This document shows positions 15,132-24,951 of a stretch of DNA of 64,000 bases, piece after piece. The notes beneath the pieces were generated by a model. The model was not told the origin of the DNA. It made no database searches and saw only the letters and a list, made by a program, of their open reading frames with translations. The stretch is from Mucilaginibacter oryzae (GTDB lineage Bacteria > Bacteroidota > Bacteroidia > Sphingobacteriales > Sphingobacteriaceae), in NCBI RefSeq assembly GCF_003148845.1, contig NZ_QGHA01000017.1:1-64000 (forward strand), given 5' to 3'. Position numbers and translations under genes: made by a program. The number at the start of each line of letters is the position of its first letter. Position 1 is the first letter of the stretch.

Positions 15132-17062
15132 TGGTTGGTTATTTTAGAAATTCGATCCTTGATATAGGCTTCCTGCGCCTGTAAACGTGCCAATTCGGTG
15201 TTCTGTCCTATTTTTTTTGCGAATAGCTCCATTAGCTTCATCTTGATTATCGGTTCGCCAATGACATTGATTATACGCCGGATTTTTTCAGTCTGATTTA
15301 GGCTACCCTCGGATCTGCACCAATTGATTACTTTTTCAATTTCATCTTTGGCAAAATCACCCATTAAAGCATTCTCAATAAAGAAAGTTTCATTAAACAA
15401 ATCATGAATATTAGCTCCAAAAGTTCCTATTGGGATTTTTTCATTAACAACTGTACAACGGTAGTCCTGCTTCTTCATGAAAATCAGGTTCTGTATTGGA
15501 AGATCGGATACGATGAATGGCGAATGGGTTGTCAAAATGATCTGGATTTGGTTGTTCCCGAACAACAATTTGATTACAGCTAGTAAATCGCGTAAATACA
15601 TTTTTTGCCGCTCAGGGTGATAGTAGATATCACCTTCGTCGATTAACAACCATATGGGGCGCTTCTTTACCTTAGCTTTTAATTCAAACAAACGCGCATA
15701 GTGGAGCATAATTGACTCCTCACCTGTGCTAATCCCTCCAAACCATTCGTATTCGAGAAAACTTGATCCTTCGGCACTTGATAAATCATCTATAGCAGAT
15801 AATACAGGCCAAAGCTGATTATCGATAGTGATTTCAAAACGGGCGCGACTGCCTTGAAAATAATCCTCTTTTGAAGTAAATCGCATAGACCGAACACTAT
15901 TGGCAAAACGTTTCCCTAACAAGTGTTTTACAACATTCATTGTTGGGAGTTCAACCGACGCAAGGTTAACGTTTGCAAGTAAATTCTTTAAATGAATGAA
16001 GATACGTTCTGGCTCCTCAATTATCCTATCAAGAGCGCTATCAAGGTTATCTTCGAATAGACCTTTTGTCTCTTTAGGATTCCATCTCAATACATAATAA
16101 AATGTACAAAGTAGCGTGAGATTGATGAAATTTTCATGTTTATCCTCTGATTGGCTAATAGCTGCAACTGCTATTTCTTGAAACTGATGTAATTTCTTTG
16201 GTTGTGCCCATCGAGAATTAAATCCCGACGAGAGATATTTAAAATCATCAAAGTTAAAATAGATCACTACAGCATTTGGTAAGTCAGGAAGTCGGTTAAG
16301 CTGCCTTGAAGTGGCGTACGTTAAAAATTGTAAGGTAAGCTTACGCTCCCGTTTATGATAATCAGCAATAAAAGATGGAAAAAGGGGAACGATCTTCGTT
16401 TCCTTTTTCTTGTTTAACGCCTCTTCCACGTTTTCTTGAATAACTTTTTTCAAAAACGTTTCTACACGATAGTCAGTCGATAGATTTTCCAGACCTTCAT
16501 AGTATTGCTCGGGATGGCCGTCGAAGATATTAGAATAGTAGGCACTGCAAACGTCCATAAAACTAAAATCCAGTCCCGTCACTTTTTCCTTATTATAATT
16601 TAAGCCCAACCTCTCAACTTTATAACCCATGGGATTTATTACATCATACAGCTTGCTTACTTCCAGCGACTCATTGACCGTCACATTCAATAAAGTCATA
16701 TCATCGACACCGCCGCCCTGATAGTGATAAATTTTAACACGGTCACGTTGTTTTTCTTTTTTTTCTCTGATAGCAAAAATCAGTGAGCTGGTCAGGATAC
16801 CCAACTGCCCCGTGATAAGTTTTAAGCAATGTAATAATGTTGATTTTCCGGCACCATTTTTCCCGACTATAGCTGTCAGATTTAAAATATTGGAATCAAA
16901 GAGATGGACGAAATCGGGATTCAGCTCAATGTTAACTGAGTAGTCCTTATTTTTCTTAGTTTCCGTTTTTAACACCACGGAAAATTTTAATTCCGGGCTA
17001 AAGTTAAAGGCCTGCTGATAAAAGCCCCTGAACTGTTCTACATATAAAAATAAAAATTCCAT
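15128..17062 (-). CDS. AAA/ABC-type ATPase, PtuA-like (Septu-type defence)
   Basis: 644 residues. Walker A is VGKNGAGKSTLLH (residues 66-78). The Walker B strand is IWLLIDEGDIYYHPERQ near 474, followed by the TTHSPFIVSDLP switch. The ABC-like signature is probably around ISTGEESIMLHYARL. The long middle (100-440) is the insertion usual in OLD/SMC-like overcoming-type ATPases. It is the first gene of a two-gene operon and overlaps the HNH gene by 4 nt. Its size is at the long end for PtuA. The PtuA assignment rests on the pairing; other ATPase/HNH systems are possible. Confidence 0.8.
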   Translation of the reverse strand: MEFLFLYVEQFRGFYQQAFNFSPELKFSVVLKTETKKNKDYSVNIELNPDFVHLFDSNILNLTAIVGKNGAGKSTLLHCLKLITGQLGILTSSLIFAIREKKEKQRDRVKIYHYQGGGVDDMTLLNVTVNESLEVSKLYDVINPMGYKVERLGLNYNKEKVTGLDFSFMDVCSAYYSNIFDGHPEQYYEGLENLSTDYRVETFLKKVIQENVEEALNKKKETKIVPLFPSFIADYHKRERKLTLQFLTYATSRQLNRLPDLPNAVVIYFNFDDFKYLSSGFNSRWAQPKKLHQFQEIAVAAISQSEDKHENFINLTLLCTFYYVLRWNPKETKGLFEDNLDSALDRIIEEPERIFIHLKNLLANVNLASVELPTMNVVKHLLGKRFANSVRSMRFTSKEDYFQGSRARFEITIDNQLWPVLSAIDDLSSAEGSSFLEYEWFGGISTGEESIMLHYARLFELKAKVKKRPIWLLIDEGDIYYHPERQKMYLRDLLAVIKLLFGNNQIQIILTTHSPFIVSDLPIQNLIFMKKQDYRCTVVNEKIPIGTFGANIHDLFNETFFIENALMGDFAKDEIEKVINWCRSEGSLNQTEKIRRIINVIGEPIIKMKLMELFAKKIGQNTELARLQAQEAYIKDRISKITNQ

Positions 17063-17183
17063 TGTGTGGATTAGGTGATAAGCAGGCCTGAAATTAATAT
17101 TTTATTTACAGATTGCATATTCATTACATTGTAAGTATCCTGTTTTGCAAGGGGCATTATGGCTATTATACCCCTGACCATTA

Positions 17184-17210
17184 ATCCCGACTAAATTTTG
17201 AACAGGATCG
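17184..17210. repeat. 27-bp direct repeat, right copy
   Basis: Differs from the copy at 14027-14053 by one base (T for C at position 13). It lies 53 bp before the 17263 gene, while the left copy lies 61 bp from the primase start. Confidence 0.85.
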
Positions 17211-17262
17211 TTTCAATCGGGTAAGTTACTTTTGGCTTGTATATAACCTTAAATTTTACGAA

Positions 17263-17538
17263 ATGGGAAAAGATGTGTTAGGGACGGTCTACGAAACTTT
17301 GTTATGTAGCCCCGGGATGAATGAAGCCGTAAAAATTGATGCGAAGATCAGCCGAAAAACGATCTTACTGTTGAGCAGCCTGATTGAGAACGGCGCGGGA
17401 CAAGATGGAAATATGTCTGGTCTGCTCGGGCTCATACCTGCTGAGGACCGTGAGGAATTAAAAAACTTTGGTGATGAATGCTTGAAAAAAGCCGGGCTGA
17501 AAGAACTGAGCGAGAAAATAAAGACCCTCAAAAACTAA
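17263..17538 (+). CDS. Conserved small protein of unknown function
   Basis: 91 residues, MGKDVLGTVYETLLCSPGMN at the start and a helical C-terminus (LKELSEKIKTLKN). The predicted fold is all-alpha with one loop rich in glycine (NGAGQDGNMSGLLG). Similar small proteins occur in Sphingobacteriaceae mobile regions as far as I recall, with no function assigned. ATG follows an AT-rich leader that includes the right direct repeat. Ends in a strong bidirectional terminator. Confidence 0.6.
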   Translation: MGKDVLGTVYETLLCSPGMNEAVKIDAKISRKTILLLSSLIENGAGQDGNMSGLLGLIPAEDREELKNFGDECLKKAGLKELSEKIKTLKN

Positions 17539-17572
17539 ACAGTAAGGCCAGTTTTATCTGGCCTTACTGTTT
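17537..17572. terminator. Bidirectional terminator between convergent genes
   Basis: AAACAGTAAGGCCAG (17537-17551) pairs perfectly with CTGGCCTTACTGTTT (17558-17572), a 15-bp stem with a 6-nt loop and A/T flanks on both sides. It overlaps the stop codons of both neighbouring genes. Confidence 0.85.
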
Positions 17573-19372
17573 AGCCTTATTAATCTCAGGTAAGTTCAAC
17601 GGCAACAATTCAGTCAACGACCATTTTGGCTTACGTTTGAGCGCCGCATTCATTTCTGCATCTACATCACAATACAAATGTTCAATAATGCCACTATTGA
17701 ATGCCGCATGGTCAAGAGCCGCCCTCCGTTGGGCAAGGTCTATGAAAAATTTCTGATGCCGCATATCGCCCTGTAGCATCTGGTTAAACGATTTGCGCAA
17801 AGCATTCAGATCGTAGGTGTCGATCAGTTTCTCCATCTCTGACGCACACTTCCTCATCGCTTCCTGATCCCTTAGAAAATGAAGGATCTCATAACGCGTT
17901 CGCAGGCTATTAAATTGATTTTCCCTGTGTTGAAGCCGCTCATAATTTACAGTGATCTTATCCACGTCTTGTAAGAGGTTCCGTAAAAATGCAGCATCAT
18001 GTGCAGAGAGTGATGCCCGAAAGCCCTGCAATTCCTTGACCCAATTATTGAAAGCATGGTAGTGGTAGGCCTTCCGGAACTGCCATTCGATCTGTTCCAT
18101 CATCAAATTACTGATCGCCAAAAAGTTTTGATGTTTTAATGCGTAATCATTCAGTTCCTTTATCTGCCCTAAAAATTGCTCATCAAAATTGATCCATTCG
18201 GTCGTAAGCATATCTCTGTAGACATCTACTTTCCGGCCCAATGTATGTAATGCATTTTTGGCTAGGTCATGTAATAAAAGAGTTGCCTCCAGGTTCAAAG
18301 TTTTCGCGTATGCGACCACGCGTATTTCATGAAAATCGGGATGCTTGGCAATAACTTGCATCGCTTCATCATAAAACGCCTTGATCCGTCCGCCGTGGTC
18401 GCGGTCTTCGCTCTCAAAAAACTGATCGGTCAGATTCTCCAGCTGCAAAAAAGTCCCTGAATGTTCATTGGAAACCAATCTCGCTTTCTCCTGCCGGAAC
18501 GACTGTTCATCTACCATACCCAGCAAATATTTAGCATGGAGCAAGGTATAAGATAACATGTTGCTGTCTTCCGGATGTAAACTGTCGATTTCGTTGGTAG
18601 CCAGTTTAAGTAATTCGATAGCTCTGTACAGATTGGACTGGTGATAATAGGCGATACCACAGATCATATTGAACCGGGCAGAAGCCTTAGGCCTGGGGTA
18701 TGTGCGCTGTTCTATTTCAATTACCTGCGAAAAGCGATGGCCGTTAAGTAACTCGATGCCAAAACGCTCGATGAACGCCATATTTTGTTCCATGCTATAG
18801 ACATCCTGCAATTCGTCAATGACCAAACCACCTGGACGCAGTTCATTTCCATGACCGGATCTCAAATGGATGTTTAGTTTTTTCAGCAACGTGCCCGTCT
18901 CGAAAGTGTCTTTGTAGATCGCATCCAATTGTGGCTGATCCAGTACTTGCGTGAATTTTACCTTATAAGTTTTGGGTAATTTATCGGGCCGGTACTTTTG
19001 TTGTACCTCTCGAAATACTTCAGCTGCTGAAATAACATAAAATTGATCAGCAGTAGCATTATATAAGATATAATAACTTGGTAAACCAAAATTTACGAGA
19101 TAATTCAGATTGCTGATCTCAATCGGATAAGCGATTGAGCCGTTCTTTTGTTTTTTAACCGATTCCGTAGATTTCAGTTGCACCGCGAAACGGAAGTTGG
19201 TATTCGCTCCATTGTGCTTGATCTCACCAATGATATCGACACCCTTATCCCGCAAATGTTCCGGCCGCAGTTCAAATAATTCAACATCGAACAACAGTGC
19301 AAGCCTATTGCGGGAGTTGGTCTCTAACGTTTCCTGACGGCTGGAAAGAGGTAATTGCTGGTTTCGGTTCAT
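17564..19372 (-). CDS. DUF4365 nuclease-domain protein with helical repeats
   Basis: 602 residues. Residues 10-150 form a DUF4365 domain of the PD-(D/E)XK nuclease superfamily: RDKGVDIIGEIKHNG supplies the aspartate and FAVQLKSTES the Q-x-K. The rest is helical (NMICGIAYYHQSNLYRAIEL and similar), probably TPR-like. It is the last gene of a leftward run whose previous gene is a nuclease-STAND protein 36 bp upstream. A defence role as effector or accessory nuclease is likely by association. Not a known named system. Confidence 0.65.
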   Translation of the reverse strand: MNRNQQLPLSSRQETLETNSRNRLALLFDVELFELRPEHLRDKGVDIIGEIKHNGANTNFRFAVQLKSTESVKKQKNGSIAYPIEISNLNYLVNFGLPSYYILYNATADQFYVISAAEVFREVQQKYRPDKLPKTYKVKFTQVLDQPQLDAIYKDTFETGTLLKKLNIHLRSGHGNELRPGGLVIDELQDVYSMEQNMAFIERFGIELLNGHRFSQVIEIEQRTYPRPKASARFNMICGIAYYHQSNLYRAIELLKLATNEIDSLHPEDSNMLSYTLLHAKYLLGMVDEQSFRQEKARLVSNEHSGTFLQLENLTDQFFESEDRDHGGRIKAFYDEAMQVIAKHPDFHEIRVVAYAKTLNLEATLLLHDLAKNALHTLGRKVDVYRDMLTTEWINFDEQFLGQIKELNDYALKHQNFLAISNLMMEQIEWQFRKAYHYHAFNNWVKELQGFRASLSAHDAAFLRNLLQDVDKITVNYERLQHRENQFNSLRTRYEILHFLRDQEAMRKCASEMEKLIDTYDLNALRKSFNQMLQGDMRHQKFFIDLAQRRAALDHAAFNSGIIEHLYCDVDAEMNAALKRKPKWSLTELLPLNLPEINKAKQ

Positions 19373-19408
19373 CTGTTAAATTACAATAATTTAAAGGCTT
19401 AAATCGCT

Positions 19409-22400
19409 TTAAACCTCGCTGATCGTTTTAAACAACTGCCTTATCTCCTTATTGCCCAATGGCTCAATACTGATCTGCCTGTAACGTTCATTCATTTGTT
19501 CGGCATGCCAGCCTAAATGCCCTGAGTTTTTTGGATAGATCGCTGATAGTTCATTAGCGCAGTTATCCATAAAGGCGGTGACCAAGCCTAAATCCGCCTC
19601 GCTTTTTGCGGCAAGGCCATTCAATATTTCCAGCATCAGGTATTTTGGCGAGTGGTGGAACCGGAGCGACTCCGTGGCGTCGTCCAGTAACAGAAACATA
19701 AGCGGCTTTAATTGCGTTAATCCCCAGCGCGTGTCTACGTTCCAATAAGAAACTTTTCCCTGAACATCAAACGGCGCAGTTTTTCCAGCTTCGAATTTAT
19801 TGATCAGATATAAAAATCCTTCCTGGTTACCCAACTGCGCCAGTCTTTGCGCAGCTTCAATTTTTCTGCCCTCGTCTGTAACGTCAGATCTCAAACATGA
19901 CAGCAAGCGTGTCTTTACCTTTTCAGGGTAAATTGGTTCCAATAACTTTACCATAAATAAAAACAGATAGTCGTTAAGATCTGTGATTTCCTCGAACAAG
20001 GGCAACAACTCGGCATAGTCACCACCTAGCGCGATATATAAGGACATATAATCATCTTCATGGTGCGATTCTGATTTTTTTAACCTGATCGCATCTAAAA
20101 GATAGGGCAATGCCTCGGTAGTATTAAGTTCCCGGCATATCTCGAATTGTGTGCCAATAACCTGGTAGTTTCGTAAACCGCCGGCCAGGTTTTTTAAGAC
20201 TTTATTTTTTAGTAGTTGGGGCTGCTCAGCAAAATGCCGCAATAATAACGCGGTCACGGATTTGCGTTTATTGATCTCCGCAAAATGGATACCGCCATAA
20301 CTTTCCGTATTGATCCGGGAAAATTCCAGCAATATCCGGTCGTCGGTGGGCCACTGGTGTTCCGCCCATATTTTCATCAGCAAACCAGCCTGAAAGGCCA
20401 AGTGCCGGGAACTTTCCATGTTGATCGCGGAAAAAGGGAAATGTACGATCAATTCATCGTAGTAAGTCTTCAACATCGCTGTCAGTAACTCCGGGTAATA
20501 CCGCTTCAAGTAACCACTGAGCAGCTGTTCACCGCGCCAGCCTTTAAAATAGACATCGTCATCAACCGCGTGCAGACAAACATCCAACGACACCGTGTTA
20601 CCTTCCGCTTGTAAACTGATGAAATGAGTCAAATGACTTGAGGGTATTTTATTCCTGAGGTTATCCTCATCGAATCGTCCATGCAGGGTATTCGTTTTGA
20701 TCACCGGGCCACCAGCGAACTCAAATAATTTAATGATCCCTTCTCGGAACGCCTTACGTGAACCGATAAAATAAAGATCATTTTTGCGCTTTGCTTCTTC
20801 ATGCCGATGCCAGGCATTTGCTTGCGGGTTGGGCTTCTCGATAAAGCCGAATATCTTTTCACCGAGTTGCTCTAATCTGTTCGCATCATCCTGCCGGCCA
20901 CTAGAATAAAGCCCACTGCAAAATACCCGGAACCCTTGCTGATCCAGTTCACCCTCTTCGATTGCATAAAGCAACTCGTCAAAACAGTCTGGGTGCAATG
21001 CGCCGGAATAAGCATACTTCTGCCGGCCATCTTTGTGAACAGGAAGTAAGGCGATACGCATACCCAATGCATGAGTGTGGGTGATCTTCAAAAAATCTGA
21101 CATTTCATTTGGTTCCCTGTCATAATGATGCCGTCCGGTATGTGACAGGTAATCAATGACCGAAAAGATCATCAATGGATCACTATGATAAATTTCGGCG
21201 CAAACTTTAGTTAGCGCATCATAGAATTGCTTAGTCCCGTCTTTATCATCCCGGAATTGTTTTTGAAACCCTTCACCCTTAACTATCTCTAACAAATTAG
21301 AGATATGCTTCCTGTCCCGCGTAGTCAGTAGTAAATCGAGCAAGCGCTTTTCCGAACCAAAATGCAGGGTATCGGAATTATATTGTCGTAACGCCTCAAA
21401 ACCATCCAGCAGCCAATCATAGTAACGATTGATCAACCCATGTGCCGCGAGGTATTGATAAAACCCCTGACGGAACTCATGGAAGTTTTTTAATGCGGGA
21501 TTTTTCAAAAACCTCGTCAGGAACACTTCGTCCCCCCGGCGATAGTGCGCCAATGCTTCCAGTAACAAACGGCCGAGGTCAGCATTAGTCATATCTATCA
21601 GCAAATCTTTCGCGAGTAGCGCATAACGATCTGCTTGCGCAGCACTTAGTTTCAGATAGCGCAATGTCCGGCAAGCCACGATCTTAACGATCATGACTTC
21701 CTCGCTGCGCAAAACAGCCAGCAATTCATCAACCACCGCATCGTCATTCCCGGCAAAAGCAGCCAGATCGGATTCGTCGATGGTGACCAATCGCGCCTGG
21801 TAACGTGATGTCCTGTTTAATATTTTCTGCAACACTTCCAGCCGGAAAGCATTACTGAATTTGCTGCCTTCACTTTTGGCCAGCAATTCTATATTATCCG
21901 CTTCTATAACAGCGACAACCTTATCGCGGTCAGCGTTATTTTCAGGTAACAGCGATAAATAGGTCGCTAAGGTCTGAATCCATTTCTTGCTGACCTTTTT
22001 GATCTTATCACCGAGCGTGATCAAACTGATCACTGTCGCGACATTCAGTTTTTGAAGCGCCAATGCCGCCAACTGTTCCTGAAATATGGCATTAATAAAT
22101 GACCACTGATCATCTTTAATATTCAGGATAGAACTTTGCAATAGCAGATCCAGATCGTCCTGCGCGAATAATGGTTGTAAATCATCTTCCGTGCAGGCAT
22201 TAAGGCCTTTGATCTGTAAGAGCAGTGCAAATTGCTGTAGGGCGATCCGATATTTGACACGGTATTTGCCCAAACTCAGGCCCGAGCGCAATTTACGGGA
22301 AGCGGAGATCTGTAAAGAATCATCAACAAAACGATTGGTGATGTCCATTTTATTTTTTGGCATCTCTATACCCGTGGCACTATACCACTTCGTTAGGTTG

Positions 22401-23545
22401 ATCAGGTAAAAAGGCTTTCCCAGCAGATCAGCGATACCCAGGCCATTCATTTTGCTGTAAAAGTTCATCGCTTTTTCTCGCCCACCCAAAGGTGGCTCCA
22501 GATAGTCAAAGATCTGCCGCATGTGCAATTCCAGCAATTCGTAGGCATCAAAACCTTTCAATTCAACCGAAAGGTTTTGATACTTATAAAACATCGTCCG
22601 GCAGGATACCGCCAAACAGATGGCAGGATGTTCCATTTGAAAATCCCTGATGTGTGCCGTAACCGTATTGAATTGTTCGGCGGGCACTTCATCCAAACCG
22701 TCGATCAAAACGATCAGATTTTTTGCCGGTACTTCGCGCCAGGTGCCAAAGTTAGTATCCAGTAATTGCGTAATTGCCTGAAGAGAACAGAATTTTAAGT
22801 CAAGCACCAACGGCGTAAGGCCCAAATCAAGCTGACTTAATTCCCAGGCGGTTTGCCGGAATAAACTGGTTTTACCCTCATAGGCTTCCGCGATCAGACA
22901 AATACCTTTCTTATCGCCAGGGGCGGCAAGCAGATCAGTCAGCGTCAATGTCGAGCGAGGTGAATCACTGGTATGCCAGCGGTCATCGGTTATCTGGTCA
23001 TTAAAGGGTTGAATATGCCGGGTAATAAAGTCTTCTATTGGCAATAGGGCCGGGGCATTGAATCTTGGCTTAAAACAATTGTCAACCGCTTCCTTCTGGC
23101 CAAAATACTTTTCGACGATCAGGTAGTGCCACTGTAAACGATCTTCCAACCGATGCCTGTCCCAGACATCGAATGCGATACCCTTTTGTTTCCGTAAAGC
23201 TATTTTTTGCTGGTTGACCCAAGCCTGGATAGCTAACTTTTTTTGAAGATCCGCGCTTGTGGTAATAATAAATGTATCTGTTTCGCCCGCAAACTCGCCT
23301 GACAGAAACAAATTGAGCGCGCTTTTTAGTTTTGCGAGGGTAAGATCTGTATGCTTACATTGGATACAAACATAGCTGCCGGTAGCCTGCTTAAACGAAA
23401 GCAGATCTATACCTGCCTGGAAATGGCCTTGCCGCAAATATTCTTCAATGGCCGGGTCGTCATGATCTTCCCGGTAAAGGAAAAGACTCACCCGTTGGAA
23501 ATCCTTCCAATCCAGTTTTGCCCAAGTCAATCCATTTTCATTCAT
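19409..23545 (-). CDS. Nuclease-NACHT (STAND/Avs-like) defence protein
   Basis: 1378 residues in three parts. Residues 1-150 are a PD-(D/E)XK nuclease (GIDLLSFKQATG with D47, then VCIQCKHTD with Q62 and K64). Residues 205-400 are a NACHT-type NTPase with Walker A IAEAYEGKTSLFRQ near 220 and Walker B LIVLIDGLDEVP near 281. The remaining ~900 residues are HEAT/ARM-like helical repeats, likely the phage-protein sensor. This is the architecture of antiviral STAND (Avs) proteins, which oligomerise on sensing a phage protein and unleash the nuclease. It is downstream of a small membrane protein (19 bp) and upstream of the DUF4365 gene. Confidence 0.82.
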   Translation of the reverse strand: MNENGLTWAKLDWKDFQRVSLFLYREDHDDPAIEEYLRQGHFQAGIDLLSFKQATGSYVCIQCKHTDLTLAKLKSALNLFLSGEFAGETDTFIITTSADLQKKLAIQAWVNQQKIALRKQKGIAFDVWDRHRLEDRLQWHYLIVEKYFGQKEAVDNCFKPRFNAPALLPIEDFITRHIQPFNDQITDDRWHTSDSPRSTLTLTDLLAAPGDKKGICLIAEAYEGKTSLFRQTAWELSQLDLGLTPLVLDLKFCSLQAITQLLDTNFGTWREVPAKNLIVLIDGLDEVPAEQFNTVTAHIRDFQMEHPAICLAVSCRTMFYKYQNLSVELKGFDAYELLELHMRQIFDYLEPPLGGREKAMNFYSKMNGLGIADLLGKPFYLINLTKWYSATGIEMPKNKMDITNRFVDDSLQISASRKLRSGLSLGKYRVKYRIALQQFALLLQIKGLNACTEDDLQPLFAQDDLDLLLQSSILNIKDDQWSFINAIFQEQLAALALQKLNVATVISLITLGDKIKKVSKKWIQTLATYLSLLPENNADRDKVVAVIEADNIELLAKSEGSKFSNAFRLEVLQKILNRTSRYQARLVTIDESDLAAFAGNDDAVVDELLAVLRSEEVMIVKIVACRTLRYLKLSAAQADRYALLAKDLLIDMTNADLGRLLLEALAHYRRGDEVFLTRFLKNPALKNFHEFRQGFYQYLAAHGLINRYYDWLLDGFEALRQYNSDTLHFGSEKRLLDLLLTTRDRKHISNLLEIVKGEGFQKQFRDDKDGTKQFYDALTKVCAEIYHSDPLMIFSVIDYLSHTGRHHYDREPNEMSDFLKITHTHALGMRIALLPVHKDGRQKYAYSGALHPDCFDELLYAIEEGELDQQGFRVFCSGLYSSGRQDDANRLEQLGEKIFGFIEKPNPQANAWHRHEEAKRKNDLYFIGSRKAFREGIIKLFEFAGGPVIKTNTLHGRFDEDNLRNKIPSSHLTHFISLQAEGNTVSLDVCLHAVDDDVYFKGWRGEQLLSGYLKRYYPELLTAMLKTYYDELIVHFPFSAINMESSRHLAFQAGLLMKIWAEHQWPTDDRILLEFSRINTESYGGIHFAEINKRKSVTALLLRHFAEQPQLLKNKVLKNLAGGLRNYQVIGTQFEICRELNTTEALPYLLDAIRLKKSESHHEDDYMSLYIALGGDYAELLPLFEEITDLNDYLFLFMVKLLEPIYPEKVKTRLLSCLRSDVTDEGRKIEAAQRLAQLGNQEGFLYLINKFEAGKTAPFDVQGKVSYWNVDTRWGLTQLKPLMFLLLDDATESLRFHHSPKYLMLEILNGLAAKSEADLGLVTAFMDNCANELSAIYPKNSGHLGWHAEQMNERYRQISIEPLGNKEIRQLFKTISEV

Positions 23546-23564
23546 TAGGTAAAGATAATGGATT

Positions 23565-24287
23565 TTAAAGCGGCTGTTGTTCTGCGAATATTCTGACCGA
23601 AGCGATCAGACGGGGCATCGTCTCCTGTATGTAATTTTCCAACCCGGCCTCGTCAATTTCCGCTTTTGAGCTTAGGTGGTTTTCATTCACGATGGACAGG
23701 GCGCGATCATTGATCATACCAGCTATCTGCGGCAAATGAACGATCAGGTCACGCTGGAGATCAGCCAACATGGTCGGACACATCAGTTGATTCATAAAAG
23801 CAGTCGCCTCCGGCATATCAACATCCTGGGGAACAACGCCGGTCAAATATTCTTTCATTAACTCTAAATTCTCGGTTAGCTGATATTTGCCGGTAAGGTC
23901 GTAAGCGAAGAAAGGGTCTATTTCAGAATAGTCACGAACGATCTCCGCGATATGCTGCTCCAGGCGGGGAAGTTGCGGTTGTTTGAGGATCACCCGTTTA
24001 ATGCCAGCAGAAATTATGGCGGTCATTTCCGCCAGTTCAGCCTGGCTCTTATCCGGGGCGGCGACCAGGATGGTTGCCATCATCTTTTCCATATAGCCGG
24101 CAATAAAAGGTTCAGCACTAAGTTCTTTATCTACCCAATGCTTTAATTCGAGCATATTGTACAATAAGCGGTTGAGCCGTTTCTTCTCTTGTTTGTGTTC
24201 ATCCTTGCTGGCATTCCAGCGCCCCAGCGCCCAAACCAGCAAGCCTGAGATAATTGCCGTAATAATCGGTAAGTAAACCATGACCAA
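23565..24287 (-). CDS. Membrane-anchored helical protein of unknown function
   Basis: 240 residues. One N-terminal membrane segment (VYLPIITAIISGLLVWALG, residues 4-22) is followed by a charged stretch (NASKDEHKQEKKRLNRLLYN) and an all-helical cytosolic part. No catalytic motif is visible. It lies 49 bp after the next gene upstream and 19 bp before the NACHT gene, so it belongs to the same operon and could localise or modulate that defence protein. Confidence 0.6.
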   Translation of the reverse strand: MVMVYLPIITAIISGLLVWALGRWNASKDEHKQEKKRLNRLLYNMLELKHWVDKELSAEPFIAGYMEKMMATILVAAPDKSQAELAEMTAIISAGIKRVILKQPQLPRLEQHIAEIVRDYSEIDPFFAYDLTGKYQLTENLELMKEYLTGVVPQDVDMPEATAFMNQLMCPTMLADLQRDLIVHLPQIAGMINDRALSIVNENHLSSKAEIDEAGLENYIQETMPRLIASVRIFAEQQPL

Positions 24288-24336
24288 AATTTAGGTCGTA
24301 CAAAGTAAGAAATGCGCCGTATTTATGCAAATAGCC

Positions 24337-24933
24337 TTAAAAAAGGCTTAATTGTACAAGGCTTACTTCACAATCAGAAATCGCTTTCAACGTCTTCTGA
24401 ATGATATCCTGTTTGTGATTCGTGGTATCAGTGGAACCGACCTTAGCGGTGAACATCATTTTTAGTCTGGCTAAAGCAACGGACAAAGCCGCATCGCGGC
24501 TGGGAAACTGCGGGTCATACACCGATAGGGCCGAGCCACCGCCCTCACAGCCGTAACTATAACTGATGGCATAAGACCAGATGCCATTCACGCCACGGCC
24601 GATGCGGATCTCGCTGTACTCACCGTAGCGATCACTATTGCCTAACTTCACGACTTCATAGTCCAGGAACTTGGGGCGGATGAACCATCCATATTGATCA
24701 AAGGCAATATCCGTAAACCCAAACTCCAACCCTTTACGGTAGGCGTAAACATTCATTAAAATTGCACGAAGACTATCACCGAAACCGGCGAACCATTCCA
24801 GCTTTGCCTTGTCACGATCTGTTATCGCCTTTGCAATTTCATTTAATAGGGTTCTTTCGTAACCGATGGTGCGGCCGGTAAGGTATGCGGCGACCTCGGG
24901 TTGGGACTGAAGGGTCAATGCGAACTTTTCCAT
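24337..24933 (-). CDS. Conserved protein of unknown function
   Basis: 198 residues. A conserved-looking core (IRIGRGVNGIWSYAISYSYG, then CEGGGSALSVYDPQFPSRDA) suggests a small beta-sheet domain between helices. The pattern is familiar from Sphingobacteriaceae mobile elements, but no function is known to me. It is the first gene of the four-gene leftward run. Its promoter would lie close to the long palindrome at 24952-25041. Confidence 0.55.
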   Translation of the reverse strand: MEKFALTLQSQPEVAAYLTGRTIGYERTLLNEIAKAITDRDKAKLEWFAGFGDSLRAILMNVYAYRKGLEFGFTDIAFDQYGWFIRPKFLDYEVVKLGNSDRYGEYSEIRIGRGVNGIWSYAISYSYGCEGGGSALSVYDPQFPSRDAALSVALARLKMMFTAKVGSTDTTNHKQDIIQKTLKAISDCEVSLVQLSLF

Positions 24934-24951
24934 AAGCTAAGTATTAAGTTT

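Noticed and set aside
14154..17062. Retron or RloAB-type assignment for the ATPase/HNH pair
   Set aside because: No reverse transcriptase, no msDNA-like inverted repeat and no RloB-like gene is present nearby.
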